Positions 22,352-35,718 of a stretch of 64,000 bases of DNA are shown in pieces. Below the pieces are notes generated by a model, which was given only the letters and a program-made list of their open reading frames with translations, did no database searches and was not told the DNA's origin. Position numbers and translations under genes: made by a program. The stretch is from Notolepis coatsorum. Its lineage: Eukaryota > Chordata > Actinopteri > Aulopiformes > Paralepididae. Where the stretch lies: contig OZ020589.1 in NCBI GenBank assembly GCA_963971535.1, positions 57,552,511-57,616,510 of the forward strand, in the 5' to 3' direction. Every line of letters begins with the position of its first letter. Position 1 is the stretch's first letter.

Positions 22352-24217
22352 TTAGTCTGCAACACTACTATCACCGACTATCACTGCGTTGGCCCGACGC
22401 GTCTCCAGCGAGGGAGGCGTCGGTGAAAACGTGACATGTGACAGCCTACTGCCCATGGGGACCCCCCTGGTGAGGACCCCAGGCCCTCCCCAGGGGCCGA
22501 GGTCCCCCAGTACTGACACGGGAACCTTAGCCGCTTCCACTTGCCTCTCACCGGGTCTATTTCCATGCTGGAAAAAACCCACCTCCGTAACCTCCTCCTG
22601 GGGTGAAGAGGAGGCCAAGAGGGACCACAGAATGAGCAGATGCCATCATACCGAGCAGGCGTATCACGGACAGCGCCGTAATCATCCTAGGACGGAACCT
22701 CCAGAGCGTGTCGATAACACGCTCTGAGAGGGATGCCCATAGCACTCCACCCGTTGACTGGGAAGAGGAATACTCTACTTTCAGTCTACAGCAAACCCCA
22801 GGCTGGTAGGAATTCCACCACCTGCCTGGTCTGAGACATGACGATCCACCTTGACCGCCAAGGACCAGAACGTCATCAGGGCAGAATACACTTCGTAACC
22901 CCTGACGACGCAGAGGCCCCAGTGCGGTTTCCACGCACTTGGTGAAGATGCGGGAGCCAGAGAAAAACCGAACGGCAGCCTCTGGTACTCATACGCTAAA
23001 CCCTGCAAAGGAAGCGTAGGTAAGCCCTAGGATGGAAGATCGGGGATGCGAATACGCATCCTACAGGTCTATGGAGGAGAACCAGGCCCCCACCTGACAG
23101 TGTTCAACAGGTAGGAGACGATAAAAAAAAATGCTGAACCTTCCCATGGGACAGGTCCAGCATGGGTCTGACACCCCCCCTCCCGAGTTCTCGGGCACCA
23201 GAGAATACCGGGAGGAAAACGCCACGACGATGGCTTGCTTCGTCCACAGAGATTGGATCTTGTTGATGGTGTTGATGCCGGTGACCCTGACAATAGGGTC
23301 TGTACCAAACCTGAAAACGGGTGGGGTTGTGTAAATACAAGTCCCCACCTCAGCGTTCTCTCCATCCACTTCGACATATGGCACTGCTGAAGCCATATGT
23401 GATGATACTCCCAGAGCGCACCCGCCGCCATACGGCGCTGGTCCGCAAGGAACTGTAGATAGGCGGCCCGGTCCCTCCCGCTGTCCGTAGTCAACTCAAC
23501 CGCCAACCGTGCAGGCAGGGCGTTCCGTGGAATCGGGACAAAAGTCCCTGATACAACCCACGAGGCAATCGCACCCAAGGGGGGACCCCGACAGAAAGGG
23601 CCGGTTTGATACGGGGAAGCTGACATCATACCAGGTGACAAAAGCTCCCCCACTGAACACCCCTCCAGAACATGCTGAGGAGTTGTTCTGCAGCTAGACA
23701 TGCAAGGTGTGAGGCCCCCATGGGTTCCTACACACCGTAGCCCTGCAGTGATATTACTACCACCCAAATCACGGACCAGGCACCAACATGATACCCGGCC
23801 TGGCAAAGGCGAGGGCGGGGAAGCCTGCACTGTGTGCCTCAAAAAAAGGTCTCGAGCCCCCCTGCTGACAACACTTGTAGTTGACAGACGTAACACCAGG
23901 CTCAACCAAACACAGCTTATGGAGCCGCTTGACAGCACAACATTCTCACGGACAGACCTAGGCTCAGCCATCAACTGGGTGTCAGCCCCTGTCCCCATGA
24001 GAAGCGAAACGTGGGGCGGCATGCGCTTCAACGACGGCTCGCGGATCGCAGCCAAAGGAAACAAATCAGAGCCCCTTTTACGCCGGTGTTGGGGGAGAGA
24101 GTGATTGGAGAGCGGGCTGCTCGCGGCAGGACGGCGACGGTTTCTCAGGCCGCACTCATCCAATATGGCCGATCCCTCGGCCGCCAAGGCTGTCGGCCTC
24201 ATGGACTGTTGACTCAA
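22352..24217 (-). pseudogene. DIRS-like gag/RT relic (unit D)
   Basis: This is the unit D copy of 2197-4062, same length, with CPDD at the catalytic site and the same missing downstream domains. Confidence 0.65.
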
Positions 24218-24834
24218 CGCCCAGGGTACCTCTGGCGGGGGAAAACATGGCCGCCTGTCGAGGGCCTCGCCCTAGTCGCTGACGAGGCCGTGCTCTCACC
24301 TCTGGCTGCGCGGCGTGAGGCGGTGTGGGGCCTAGGACAAATACCGCCCGCGCTCCAGCGGAAGACCAAAGATCCTCTGCGGAGAGGGGAGCCCTGAGGA
24401 GGGAAAAATTATTTTTAACTTCTCACCCCCTCAAAAGGGAGACTAATCCAAACAAGATGTCTGTAAACAAGCGTTGACAGCATCCTAGCCCTCCCTGCGC
24501 TTATAGCTTGCGGCTAGGTCAAAGCTAATAACATCAAAAACCCCCGATGTTTCGACGTCGGCTGGCCCTCATGGCCCCGCCACCAGACACCATTTTTGAC
24601 AGAAAAAACAGCCATTCGAACAAAGTCACTAATCGCTGCTAATTCTATACCGTGGCGGTATAGGCTTTAACAGCCCACCAGCCACCCGCCGGGCCGACTC
24701 ACCTCATGGTGTTGGCCGGGGCACTGTTTCAACATGCCAGAGGCAAAGGACTGATGCCACCTGCTTCATAAACACGGAGCACCAGTGGTGGTTGCAACCA
24801 GCAACCTCCACTGTGGTGTGCACCCATGAAGGGA

Positions 24835-24936
24835 TTAATGAATAAATGAACTAAAAACACCACCAATACACTGTAGAATGGGCTAGCCCATACACACAAT
24901 GTTAAGGGGATGCGGACCAGAGAAACCAGTCCTGCA
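24835..24936 (-). mobile_element. L2-like LINE 3' tail fragment (unit D)
   Basis: This is the unit D copy of the L2 tail at 4684-4785. Confidence 0.6.
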
Positions 24937-25072
24937 TACCATTCATAATATTCACAAAAAAGCACACCATCCCTAGACCTCAGCCCATTCACCCATGAAA
25001 AAGGTAAACAAAAGCCCCCGCAATACTCCCAACAGTAGACACCGATTGACCGTCAGCATGAATGGTTAAGAG

Positions 25073-25515
25073 TAGGGATGCTCGATATTGGCTTTTTTAC
25101 CGATATTCCGATATTGTCCAACTCTTAATTTCGATACCGATACCGATACCGATATCAACCGATACCGATATATGCAGGGTTTCCCCCCAAAAAAACGGAA
25201 TAATTTCAGGTAACTAATAATTTCACTGGATGCATTCAAAAGGCTTTCTAAATGTAAGCATTATCTGTGCAAAATATGATAATTAAAAAAGTAAAAATTA
25301 ACATTACATATCTCTTGTTATTGAATTAAACCAAAATGCATACTTTTGACAATAAATAAAATAAGAATTGGTTTTTACTTGCTTGCCTGGGTAAATAAAG
25401 GTTAAAAAAAAAAAAAAAAAAAAAAAATTTACCGATACCGATATTTTCCGATATCACATTTTACTGCCGATATCGGCCGATAATATCGGTCGGCCGATAA
25501 TATCGGACATCCCTA
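25073..25515. mobile_element. Non-autonomous hAT-type MITE (unit D)
   Basis: This is the same insertion as at 9772-10207, at the same site. The left target copy is GTTAAGAG; the right copy reads GTTAAGAC, a mutation shared with unit E. The internal A-run is longer. Confidence 0.85.
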
Positions 25516-26817
25516 GTTAAGACGAGGGAAGACTTTTTTAGAAAGACATCCCTCAGCGGGGAATCGAAAACAGAAACAGTACCCAGCATATAGCATAGCG
25601 TTAGCCGCACGCTCCATGATAGCCTGGAAAACGTCCAACTCAGAGGGACGTTTACCCAGACATCCTGCCCCTTGCGCCGATACACAACTAGGTTGTCGAA
25701 CAGAACAACAAGCAGCATTACTAACACCAGCGTTAATGCCTAGCGGCGCGGATCCTACCTGAGTGTGAGTCAGCTCGATAGCTACACATCACATGTCGTC
25801 CCTCTGTCTGCTGTCAACAAGACGAGGAAACCCCAGTACAGACCCGAAGCGGAGATGCATCGAAATGCATCCAGCTGCAGGACCGCAGAACCCATACGAG
25901 CGCCGTTGGAACATGCTGAGAAGATTCCAGGGGCTGGCAAATCTCCGGCATTGTTCAAATTCTCTCTGCAGATCATAAACGCTAGTTACACAGGGTGCAA
26001 AGCATCCGCCATGATGGAAAACGAAAAAGAGGAAGGGTGAGTGGTGACCACGCCCGGTGTATTATAGTAAGACACTGGGGCGGGGCCTGGTCAAGTGTAT
26101 GGGTGTTTTGTTTTAGTTCATGGAGTACAGTAGGTACAGGATATGAGGTATATCTCGATATGGCATAAGAGCAGGACGCGATGCCAGTACGAGTATATAA
26201 CCATGGACCTCAACTGCACAGGCCTGAGAGAGGCACCACTGAAACCTGCCATTTAAATAAAAAGCAAGGGGTGATCTGAAATGGTATAAAATGCTATTGG
26301 TAGGATTGAAAAGCTGCCTCTGGAATATAAATACATATGAATACCTCAATGAGAAAAAATTATTTAGCTTGAGAAAAGTGACTCTATTATTTTATAGACA
26401 TAGTGTAGAAACGGTATTACTCTAGTTTACTGTATGTATTTCCATATTTTAGCATAATTCAGATGTGTTATCTGTTTTCACAGATGATAATGTATTAGCT
26501 AACTAGCCTTCCTAAGCATGAGTCCCTCTGGAGACTGCCGACTCAAACACAATAATAATGTGTTGAAAATAACGTAGGATGTGTTAAAACTTATTTCTCA
26601 ACACAACTTTGTTTCTAGTTAATGACAACACATTTCAGGTGTACAGTGTGGGGTATGTATTTGCCTTCTGAGTATTATATTGTCCAGTCTCTGAGGGTTG
26701 AAAGAACATAGATCATCACCCTTCTGTCACTTATGTGAAAGTACAAATAGGTGCAAGTTCAGTGACTCTTTCTTATCCAATATTAGTATGGAAGTCAATG
26801 GAAAAAAAAACATCAGT

Positions 26818-27130
26818 GCCGGGTGGCTAGGTGGTGCAGTGGGCAAGGCGCTCACCAACAATGCAGGAGGCGCTGGGTTCGAGCCCAGCTCTCCGCATTG
26901 CTATCAGCTTGGCTGGTCGTTCATACTAATACAATTGGCAGTATTAGGGGGTGGGAAGCTGATGGGTGGGGATCGGACGTTGTGGACAGCGACTCCTACA
27001 GGTCGGTTGGTGCGCCTGCGCAGCAGATTCAGAAAGTGACAGGGGCGGCGTGCCCTCCCACGCAGACCCCCGACGCTGAGAGATCGCGCTGTGCAGGTGA
27101 AAAGATGCAACGGCTGCTTCCTCGAGTATC
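26818..27130 (+). mobile_element. SINE2 copy (unit D)
   Basis: This is the unit D copy of the SINE at 11508-11820. A C to T change (GAAAGTGACAGG) is shared with unit E. Confidence 0.75.
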
Positions 27131-27480
27131 GCTTATCAATGACTTGCTTGCAGTCAACATGTACGAAACGGATTGTTTTTTCATCAGTACATTTCCGTTT
27201 TATACCGTTTTGAATAAGAGTATAGTTTGGGAGAGTTCTAGTAATTTCAGAGAAATTCCACGAAAACACGTTGTCATTTTCCGGCTGATTTATTAATCGT
27301 TTTCAAATAAACACTAGATTATAGAGAGTGTTCTTATGCACGATACAAAAGCGGGCTGAAAAATTATTTATTCATGCTAACATTATGGGAAATGTGCTTA
27401 CTGTCTTCTCCAGTGTTAGACAAGAAAATAGATACCAAATTAATGAATGGAAGTGGATACGAACCACTAGCCTAGCTTAA

Positions 27481-27689
27481 AACGAAGGTTATCCTATAAC
27501 CCTAGTTACATGAGTTCTTGCGAGCGTTCTGCTCACTATGGGATATTACCACATTACTTTGAAAGATTCTGCTACATGCACCTTAGAGTCTTGACCTTCA
27601 TTAGGAAGACAGTCAGGGGTCCTCAGTGAGTTGAGAGCAGAACGCTTGCAAGAACTCATGTAACTAGGGTTATAGGATAACCTTCGTTA
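27481..27689. mobile_element. MITE-like long inverted repeat (unit D)
   Basis: This is the unit D copy of the inverted repeat at 12171-12379. Confidence 0.65.
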
Positions 27690-27731
27690 CATTTCATTAC
27701 TTGCTTCGCGTTCTGCTCACTATGGGACATA

Positions 27732-27767
27732 CAGTAGAAGCCCTTAGAAGTCAGGCATTTACTGCTA
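27732..27767. mobile_element. TA-flanked MITE, left 36 bp only (unit D)
   Basis: The left terminus of the same insertion as in unit E is fused at CTGCTA to internal hAT sequence (TTATTTTTTC). The intervening MITE, LINE 5' end and hAT terminus are missing. Confidence 0.8.
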
Positions 27768-27844
27768 TTATTTTTTCTTTTTTTAATAATTTTTATTTTT
27801 TTTGTATGTCACTCATTCCATAAGGACGTAGAATAAACATTTAC
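27768..27844 (+). mobile_element. hAT internal fragment at array junction (unit D)
   Basis: Only the last 77 bp before the junction remain, joined to the TA-MITE start by deletion of about 1.1 kb. Confidence 0.8.
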
Positions 27845-28460
27845 TTGTATTTCCGATGCTTGATTATTCTTTCAGATCGACGCAATGTCTTGAAACTATT
27901 ATGCTCCGAAAGCAAACTTGTGGTGTCGCTCAATGAGGAAGTGGGCACGGTGTCAGGTTTCACAGTACCACATGGCTTTTTTGTTTATTTCGTCATTCAG
28001 CTAATATCAGAGTGATGATCAGAGCCAATCAGAGGCAGATCAGGGCTGGTCTTTGCATAATGAACGTGTTATAGCCAATCAAAGGCAGAGATTTTTTTTT
28101 ATACGCACATGGCCACGGGGGAAAATACGCTAAACACACACACATACACACAGACAGACAGACCTTTCATAGAAAAAAAGCCACTAGCCACTGGGGCGGG
28201 TAGAATGACAGAGGTACACGCCCCAGGGGGATTCTACCCACATCTGGTGGGTGGGCAGGTGCCATTGTCAAGCCCTGCATCCATGCCTTGGGAATTACCA
28301 CGACAAGTTACAAGACTTAAATTTACTTCAAAAGGAAAGAAATATACTAATCCACATACTCACAGATCTAATCTATACTAACAGAGTGACCTTGTGGGTC
28401 AGGACATGTGAAAGGTAATAAGGGCCGGGGTTTCCGGACCAAGAGCTGTCCGAGACACTG

Positions 28461-28817
28461 GTGACCCACGCTGCAGTGCGGTGCTCAGAGCCTCGTCTAC
28501 GGCACAACTTCAATGAAATAGAAGAAAGGGCACACAGCTCTACATCCTCTGGCCGCCTCAGACCCACTCCTATCCGAGCTCCGGGAGGGTCATCAAAGAG
28601 AAGCCGCCTATTCTCGGTCATCGCTCAACAATGGTGGAACGAACTTCCCACCACAGTTAGGACAGCCAAAACCTGACCAATATTTTGCCGTCGACTAAAA
28701 AACACACTTCTTCAATCAATATCTGACATGAAACAATTTAAATAACACACTAACCTTCTTACTGTCCTATACTATCATGCACTCTTCCTACTATACTAAT
28801 ATGTCTTTACACCTAAC
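28461..28817 (+). pseudogene. LINE RT C-terminal relic 1 (unit E)
   Basis: This is the unit E copy of the relic at 730-1086, with the WWNELP block and the downstream stop preserved. Confidence 0.6.
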
Positions 28818-28831
28818 ATTTTTTAAATGGG

Positions 28832-29319
28832 CGGGGTGTCTACGTGGTGCAGTGGGCAAGGCGCTCACCACGAATACTGGAGACTGGGCTCGAACAGGTT
28901 CGCCTCCCTGTTCGAGCCCAGCGGTCCACATTGCTTTCAGTTTAGCTGTTCGTCCGCACTAATACACATTGGCAGTATTAGGGGGAGGGAAACTGATGGG
29001 TGGGGATCGGGCGTTGTGGACAGCGACTCCTACAGGTCGGTTGGTGCGCCTGCGCAGTAGAATCAGGAAGCGACGGGGCGGGGCCCCTCTAAAGCCCAGA
29101 CCCCCGACGCTGAAAGATCGAGCCGCGCAGGTGGAAAGATGCGACTGCTGTTACCTCGAGTATCGGAGGGGACTCGTGCTATGTATGACTTAGTCCACAT
29201 TGCAGCCGGCTTGTGGGAGGCATGAAACAGCGTTCAAAGACGGGGGAGGGTTGGATTGGATGATAGGAAAATTGGGATGGGAGAAAAATAGAAAATGGGA
29301 GAAAAAGTGGATAAAAATT
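28832..29319 (+). mobile_element. SINE1 copy (unit E)
   Basis: This is the unit E copy of the SINE at 1101-1588 with the same head, body, A-rich end and flanks. Confidence 0.8.
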
Positions 29320-29582
29320 ATTTTTTTAATGGGCTTGCACCGCTCTATCTATCCGATCTCATCTCCCGATACTCGCCCGCACGTGCTCTGCGCTCACAAA
29401 ATGCACGGCTTCTATCAATTCCTAGGGTTAAAAAGAAATCTGCCGGCCACAGAGCCTTTGTCTACCGCGCTCCCTACCTGTGGAACAAATTACCTGCCGT
29501 CATCAGGGGCGCCTGCTCTGTCGAAGCTTTTAAATCCCTGCTTAAGACCCATCTTTTCTCCCTCTCCTTCAACCTACCCTGA
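29295..29582 (+). pseudogene. LINE RT C-terminal relic 2, open frame (unit E)
   Basis: This is the unit E copy, identical in translation to the unit C copy. Confidence 0.6.
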
Positions 29583-29927
29583 TCTCACCTGGTCGGGGAC
29601 TGACCTTTAGATTAATCTGTCTAGTTTAGTTAGGATGTCTATTTTCTCCCATCTCTGCTTTTCCGCAGCACTACAAACATGGGAACTCTCTAACCCCTGT
29701 CCCCCCCCCCATCTCTCTGAGTCCTGTGATTAAGACGGGGAGGACGCGACCCCCTTTGTGCCGCCCTTGTGCCTCAAATAGATTCGCTATCAGCTCTATC
29801 TTTAATCTTTAAACATTTTCAGTTGCTATCGCTATCAGCTCTATCTTTAATTTTTCAAAATGTTCAGTTGCTATTGCATGCACTCATCTGTGTTTCACTA
29901 CACACATGAGTGCATGCTTACCAACTG

Positions 29928-31793
29928 TTAGTCTGCAACACTACTATCACCGACTATCACTGCGTTGGCCCGACGCGTCTCCAGCGAGGGAGGCGTCGGT
30001 GAAAACGTGACATGTGACAGCCTACTGCCCATGGGGACCCCCCTGGTGAGGACCCCAGGCCCTCCCCAGGGGCCGAGGTCCCCCAGTACTGACACGGGAA
30101 CCTTAGCCGCTTCCACTTGCCTCTCACCGGGTCTATTTCCATGCTGGAAAAAACCCACCTCCGTAACCTCCTCCTGGGGTGAAGAGGAGGCCAAGAGGGA
30201 CCACAGAATGAGCAGATGCCATCATACCGAGCAGGCGTATCACGGACAGCGCCGTAATCATCCTAGGACGGAACCTCCAGAGCGTGTCGATAACACGCTC
30301 TGAGAGGGATGCCCATAGCACTCCACCCGTTGACTGGGAAGAGGAATACTCTACTTTCAGTCTACAGCAAACCCCAGGCTGGTAGGAATTCCACCACCTG
30401 CCTGGTCTGAGACATGACGATCCACCTTGACCGCCAAGGACCAGAACGTCATCAGGGCAGAATACACTTCGTAACCCCTGACGACGCAGAGGCCCCAGTG
30501 CGGTTTCCACGCACTTGGTGAAGATGCGGGAGCCAGAGAAAAACCGAACGGCAGCCTCTGGTACTCATACGCTAAACCCTGCAAAGGAAGCGTAGGTAAG
30601 CCCTAGGATGGAAGATCGGGGATGCGAATACGCATCCTACAGGTCTATGGAGGAGAACCAGGCCCCCACCTGACAGTGTTCAACAGGTAGGAGACGATAA
30701 AAAAAAATGCTGAACCTTCCCATGGGACAGGTCCAGCATGGGTCTGACACCCCCCCTCCCGAGTTCTCGGGCACCAGAGAATACCGGGAGGAAAACGCCA
30801 CGACGATGGCTTGCTTCGTCCACAGAGATTGGATCTTGTTGATGGTGTTGATGCCGGTGACCCTGACAATAGGGTCTGTACCAAACCTGAAAACGGGTGG
30901 GGTTGTGTAAATACAAGTCCCCACCTCAGCGTTCTCTCCATCCACTTCGACATATGGCACTGCTGAAGCCATATGTGATGATACTCCCAGAGCGCACCCG
31001 CCGCCATACGGCGCTGGTCCGCAAGGAACTGTAGATAGGCGGCCCGGTCCCTCCCGCTGTCCGTAGTCAACTCAACCGCCAACCGTGCAGGCAGGGCGTT
31101 CCGTGGAATCGGGACAAAAGTCCCTGATACAACCCACGAGGCAATCGCACCCAAGGGGGGACCCCGACAGAAAGGGCCGGTTTGATACGGGGAAGCTGAC
31201 ATCATACCAGGTGACAAAAGCTCCCCCACTGAACACCCCTCCAGAACATGCTGAGGAGTTGTTCTGCAGCTAGACATGCAAGGTGTGAGGCCCCCATGGG
31301 TTCCTACACACCGTAGCCCTGCAGTGATATTACTACCACCCAAATCACGGACCAGGCACCAACATGATACCCGGCCTGGCAAAGGCGAGGGCGGGGAAGC
31401 CTGCACTGTGTGCCTCAAAAAAAGGTCTCGAGCCCCCCTGCTGACAACACTTGTAGTTGACAGACGTAACACCAGGCTCAACCAAACACAGCTTATGGAG
31501 CCGCTTGACAGCACAACATTCTCACGGACAGACCTAGGCTCAGCCATCAACTGGGTGTCAGCCCCTGTCCCCATGAGAAGCGAAACGTGGGGCGGCATGC
31601 GCTTCAACGACGGCTCGCGGATCGCAGCCAAAGGAAACAAATCAGAGCCCCTTTTACGCCGATGTTGGGGGAGAGAGTGATTGGAGAGCGGGCTGCTCGC
31701 GGCAGGACGGCGACGGTTTCTCAGGCCGCACTCATCCAATATGGCCGATCCCTCGGCCGCCAAGGCTGTCGGCCTCATGGACTGTTGACTCAA
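29928..31793 (-). pseudogene. DIRS-like gag/RT relic (unit E)
   Basis: This is the unit E copy of 2197-4062, nearly identical to unit D. Confidence 0.65.
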
Positions 31794-32410
31794 CGCCCAG
31801 GGTACCTCTGGCGGGGGAAAACATGGCCGCCTGTCGAGGGCCTCGCCCTAGTCGCTGACGAGGCCGTGCTCTCACCTCTGGCTGCGCGGCGTGAGGCGGT
31901 GTGGGGCCTAGGACAAATACCGCCCGCACTCCAGCGGAAGACCAAAGATCCTCTGCGGAGAGGGGAGCCCTGAGGAGGGAAAAATTATTTTTAACTTCTC
32001 ACCCCCTCAAAAGGGAGACTAATCCAAACAAGATGTCTGTAAACAAGCGTTGACAGCATCCTAGCCCTCCCTGCGCTTATAGCTTGCGGCTAGGTCAAAG
32101 CTAATAACATCAAAAACCCCCGATGTTTCGACGTCGGCTGGCCCTCATGGCCCCGCCACCAGACACCATTTTTGACAGAAAAAACAGCCATTCGAACAAA
32201 GTCACTAATCGCTGCTAATTCTATACCGTGGCGGTATAGGCTTTAACAGCCCACCAGCCACCCGCCGGGCCGACTCACCTCATGGTGTTGGCCGGGGCAC
32301 TGTTTCAACATGCCAGAGGCAAAGGACTGATGCCACCTGCTTCATAAACACGGAGCACCAGTGGTGGTTGCAACCAGCAACCTCCACTGTGGTGTGCACC
32401 CATGAAGGGA

Positions 32411-32512
32411 TTAATGAATAAATGAACTAAAAACACCACCAATACACTGTAGAATGGGCTAGCCCATACACACAATGTTAAGGGGATGCGGACCAGAGAA
32501 ACCAGTCCTGCA
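32411..32512 (-). mobile_element. L2-like LINE 3' tail fragment (unit E)
   Basis: This is the unit E copy of the L2 tail at 4684-4785. Confidence 0.6.
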
Positions 32513-32648
32513 TACCATTCATAATATTCACAAAAAAGCACACCATCCCTAGACCTCAGCCCATTCACCCATGAAAAAGGTAAACAAAAGCCCCCGCAAT
32601 ACTCCCAACAGTAGACACCGATTGACCGTCAGCATGAATGGTTAAGAG

Positions 32649-33084
32649 TAGGGATGCTCGATATTGGCTTTTTTACCGATATTCCGATATTGTCCAACTC
32701 TTAATTTCGATACCGATACCGATACCGATATCAACCGATACCGATATATGCAGGGTTTCCCCCCAAAAAAATGGAATAATTTCAGGTAACTAATAATTTC
32801 ACTGGATGCATTCAAAAGGCTTTCTAAATGTAAGCATTATCTGTGCAAAATATGATAATTAAAAAAGTAAAAATTAACATTACATATCTCTTGTTGTTGA
32901 ATTAAACCAAAATGCATACTTTTGACAATAAAGAATTGGTTTTTACTTGCTTGCCTGGGTAAATAAAGGTTAAAAAAAAAAAAAAAAAAAAAAAAATTTA
33001 CCGATACCGATATTTTCCGATATCACATTTTACTGCCGATATCGGCCGATAATATCGGTCGGCCGATAATATCGGACATCCCTA
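32649..33084. mobile_element. Non-autonomous hAT-type MITE (unit E)
   Basis: This is the same insertion as in unit D, sharing the GTTAAGAC right flank. A 7-base internal shortening near 32932 is private to E. Confidence 0.85.
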
Positions 33085-34386
33085 GTTAAGACGAGGGAAG
33101 ACTTTTTTAGAAAGACATCCCTCAGCGGGGAATCGAAAACAGAAACAGTACCCAGCATATAGCATAGCGTTAGCCGCACGCTCCATGATAGCCTGGAAAA
33201 CGTCCAACTCAGAGGGACGTTTACCCAGACATCCTGCCCCTTGCGCCGATACACAACTAGGTTGTCGAACAGAACAACAAGCAGCATTACTAACACCAGC
33301 GTTAATGCCTAGCGGCGCGGATCCTACCTGAGTGTGAGTCAGCTCGATAGCTACACATCACATGTCGTCCCTCTGTCTGCTGTCAACAAGACGAGGAAAC
33401 CCCAGTACAGACCCGAAGCGGAGATGCATCGAAATGCATCCAGCTGCAGGACCGCAGAACCCATACGAGCGCCGTTGGAACATGCTGAGAAGATTCCAGG
33501 GGCTGGCAAATCTCCGGCATTGTTCAAATTCTCTCTGCAGATCATAAACGCTAGTTACACAGGGTGCAAAGCATCCGCCATGATGGAAAACGAAAAAGAG
33601 GAAGGGTGAGTGGTGACCACGCCCGGTGTATTATAGTAAGACACTGGGGCGGGGCCTGGTCAAGTGTATGGGTGTTTTGTTTTAGTTCATGGAGTACAGT
33701 AGGTACAGGATATGAGGTATATCTCGATATGGCATAAGAGCAGGACGCGATGCCAGTACGAGTATATAACCATGGACCTCAACTGCACAGGCCTGAGAGA
33801 GGCACCACTGAAACCTGCCATTTAAATAAAAAGCAAGGGGTGATCTGAAATGGTATAAAATGCTATTGGTAGGATTGAAAAGCTGCCTCTGGAATATAAA
33901 TACATATGAATACCTCAATGAGAAAAAATTATTTAGCTTGAGAAAAGTGACTCTATTATTTTATAGACATAGTGTAGAAACGGTATTACTCTAGTTTACT
34001 GTATGTATTTCCATATTTTAGCATAATTCAGATGTGTTATCTGTTTTCACAGATGATAATGTATTAGCTAACTAGCCTTCCTAAGCATGAGTCCCTCTGG
34101 AGACTGCCGACTCAAACACAATAATAATGTGTTGAAAATAACGTAGGATGTGTTAAAACTTATTTCTCAACACAACTTTGTTTCTAGTTAATGACAACAC
34201 ATTTCAGGTGTACAGTGTGGGGTATGTATTTGCCTTCTGAGTATTATATTGTCCAGTCTCTGAGGGTTGAAAGAACATAGATCATCACCCTTCTGTCACT
34301 TATGTGAAAGTACAAATAGGTGCAAGTTCAGTGACTCTTTCTTATCCAATATTAGTATGGAAGTCAATGGAAAAAAAAACATCAGT

Positions 34387-34699
34387 GCCGGGTGGCTAGG
34401 TGGTGCAGTGGGCAAGGCGCTCACCAACAATGCAGGAGGCGCTGGGTTCGAGCCCAGCTCTCCGCATTGCTATCAGCTTGGCTGGTCGTTCATACTAATA
34501 CAATTGGCAGTATTAGGGGGTGGGAAGCTGATGGGTGGGGATCGGACGTTGTGGACAGCGACTCCTACAGGTCGGTTGGTGCGCCTGCGCAGCAGATTCA
34601 GAAAGTGACAGGGGCGGCGTGCCCTCCCACGCAGACCCCCGACGCTGAGAGATCGCGCTGTGCAGGTGAAAAGATGCAACGGCTGCTTCCTCGAGTATC
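34387..34699 (+). mobile_element. SINE2 copy (unit E)
   Basis: This is the unit E copy of the SINE at 11508-11820, sharing the unit D variant. Confidence 0.75.
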
Positions 34700-35049
34700 G
34701 CTTATCAATGACTTGCTTGCAGTCAACATGTACGAAACGGATTGTTTTTTCATCAGTACATTTCCGTTTTATACCGTTTTGAATAAGAGTATAGTTTGGG
34801 AGAGTTCTAGTAATTTCAGAGAAATTCCACGAAAACACGTTGTCATTTTCCGGCTGATTTATTAATCGTTTTCAAATAAACACTAGATTATAGAGAGTGT
34901 TCTTATGCACGATACAAAAGCGGGCTGAAAAATTATTTATTCATGCTAACATTATGGGAAATGTGCTTACTGTCTTCTCCAGTGTTAGACAAGAAAATAG
35001 ATACCAAATTAATGAATGGAAGTGGATACGAACCACTAGCCTAGCTTAA

Positions 35050-35258
35050 AACGAAGGTTATCCTATAACCCTAGTTACATGAGTTCTTGCGAGCGTTCTG
35101 CTCACTATGGGATATTACCACATTACTTTGAAAGATTCTGCTACATGCACCTTAGAGTCTTGACCTTCATTAGGAAGACAGTCAGGGGTCCTCAGTGAGT
35201 TGAGAGCAGAACGCTTGCAAGAACTCATGTAACTAGGGTTATAGGATAACCTTCGTTA
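35050..35258. mobile_element. MITE-like long inverted repeat (unit E)
   Basis: This is the unit E copy of the inverted repeat at 12171-12379. Confidence 0.65.
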
Positions 35259-35300
35259 CATTTCATTACTTGCTTCGCGTTCTGCTCACTATGGGACATA

Positions 35301-35716
35301 CAGTAGAAGCCCTTAGAAGTCAGGCATTTACTGCTACTCTGCCACTACTTCACCACTCTGATTTTGTGACTCCTATTGTTCTCGACCGGGCCAGATTTCA
35401 CACCTCCACGGCTGGGGAGATTTTCATCTTACATTTTTATTTGTCCCAAATGTCCCAGCCCCATCCGATTTCTTAGATTTTTTCACTGTTTATTTATCAT
35501 ACATTGCAACACTAATATATGGTCAGTACGCCAAGTCAGACTGCCCATATAAAAATTATCTTGGGGGTCTGAGGGCAGTAGCCCCCGACCCCCTCCCTGG
35601 GGAAGCACTTAAATTAAGTACCAGCCCCCGAAAATTAACACCTGAGTGAGTTCTAAAGTGACATTGGAGTGGTAGATGAGTGACAGTGGGGACGTGATTC
35701 TCGAGGGCTTCTACTG
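35301..35716. mobile_element. TA-flanked MITE (unit E)
   Basis: The termini CAGTAGAAGCCCT and AGGGCTTCTACTG are exact 13-bp inverted repeats. The element sits between TA dinucleotides (35299-35300 and 35717-35718). In B and C the uninterrupted GGGACATAGGCTGG marks the empty site. A TA target duplication points to Tc1/mariner-like or ISL2EU-like transposition. There is no transposase frame. Confidence 0.8.
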
Positions 35717-35718
35717 TA

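Larger units (their letters stand above)
20270..27845 (+). repeat. Array unit D
   Basis: The fourth copy carries the hAT MITE (25073-25515) and only the first 36 bp of the TA-flanked MITE, which is fused directly to the hAT fragment near 27767. The fusion removes the rest of that MITE and the whole LINE 5' end. D and E share private variants: the TA-MITE, a 4-base shortening near 24719, and a T in GATCGCAGCC at 24046. They are therefore the youngest pair. Confidence 0.9.
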
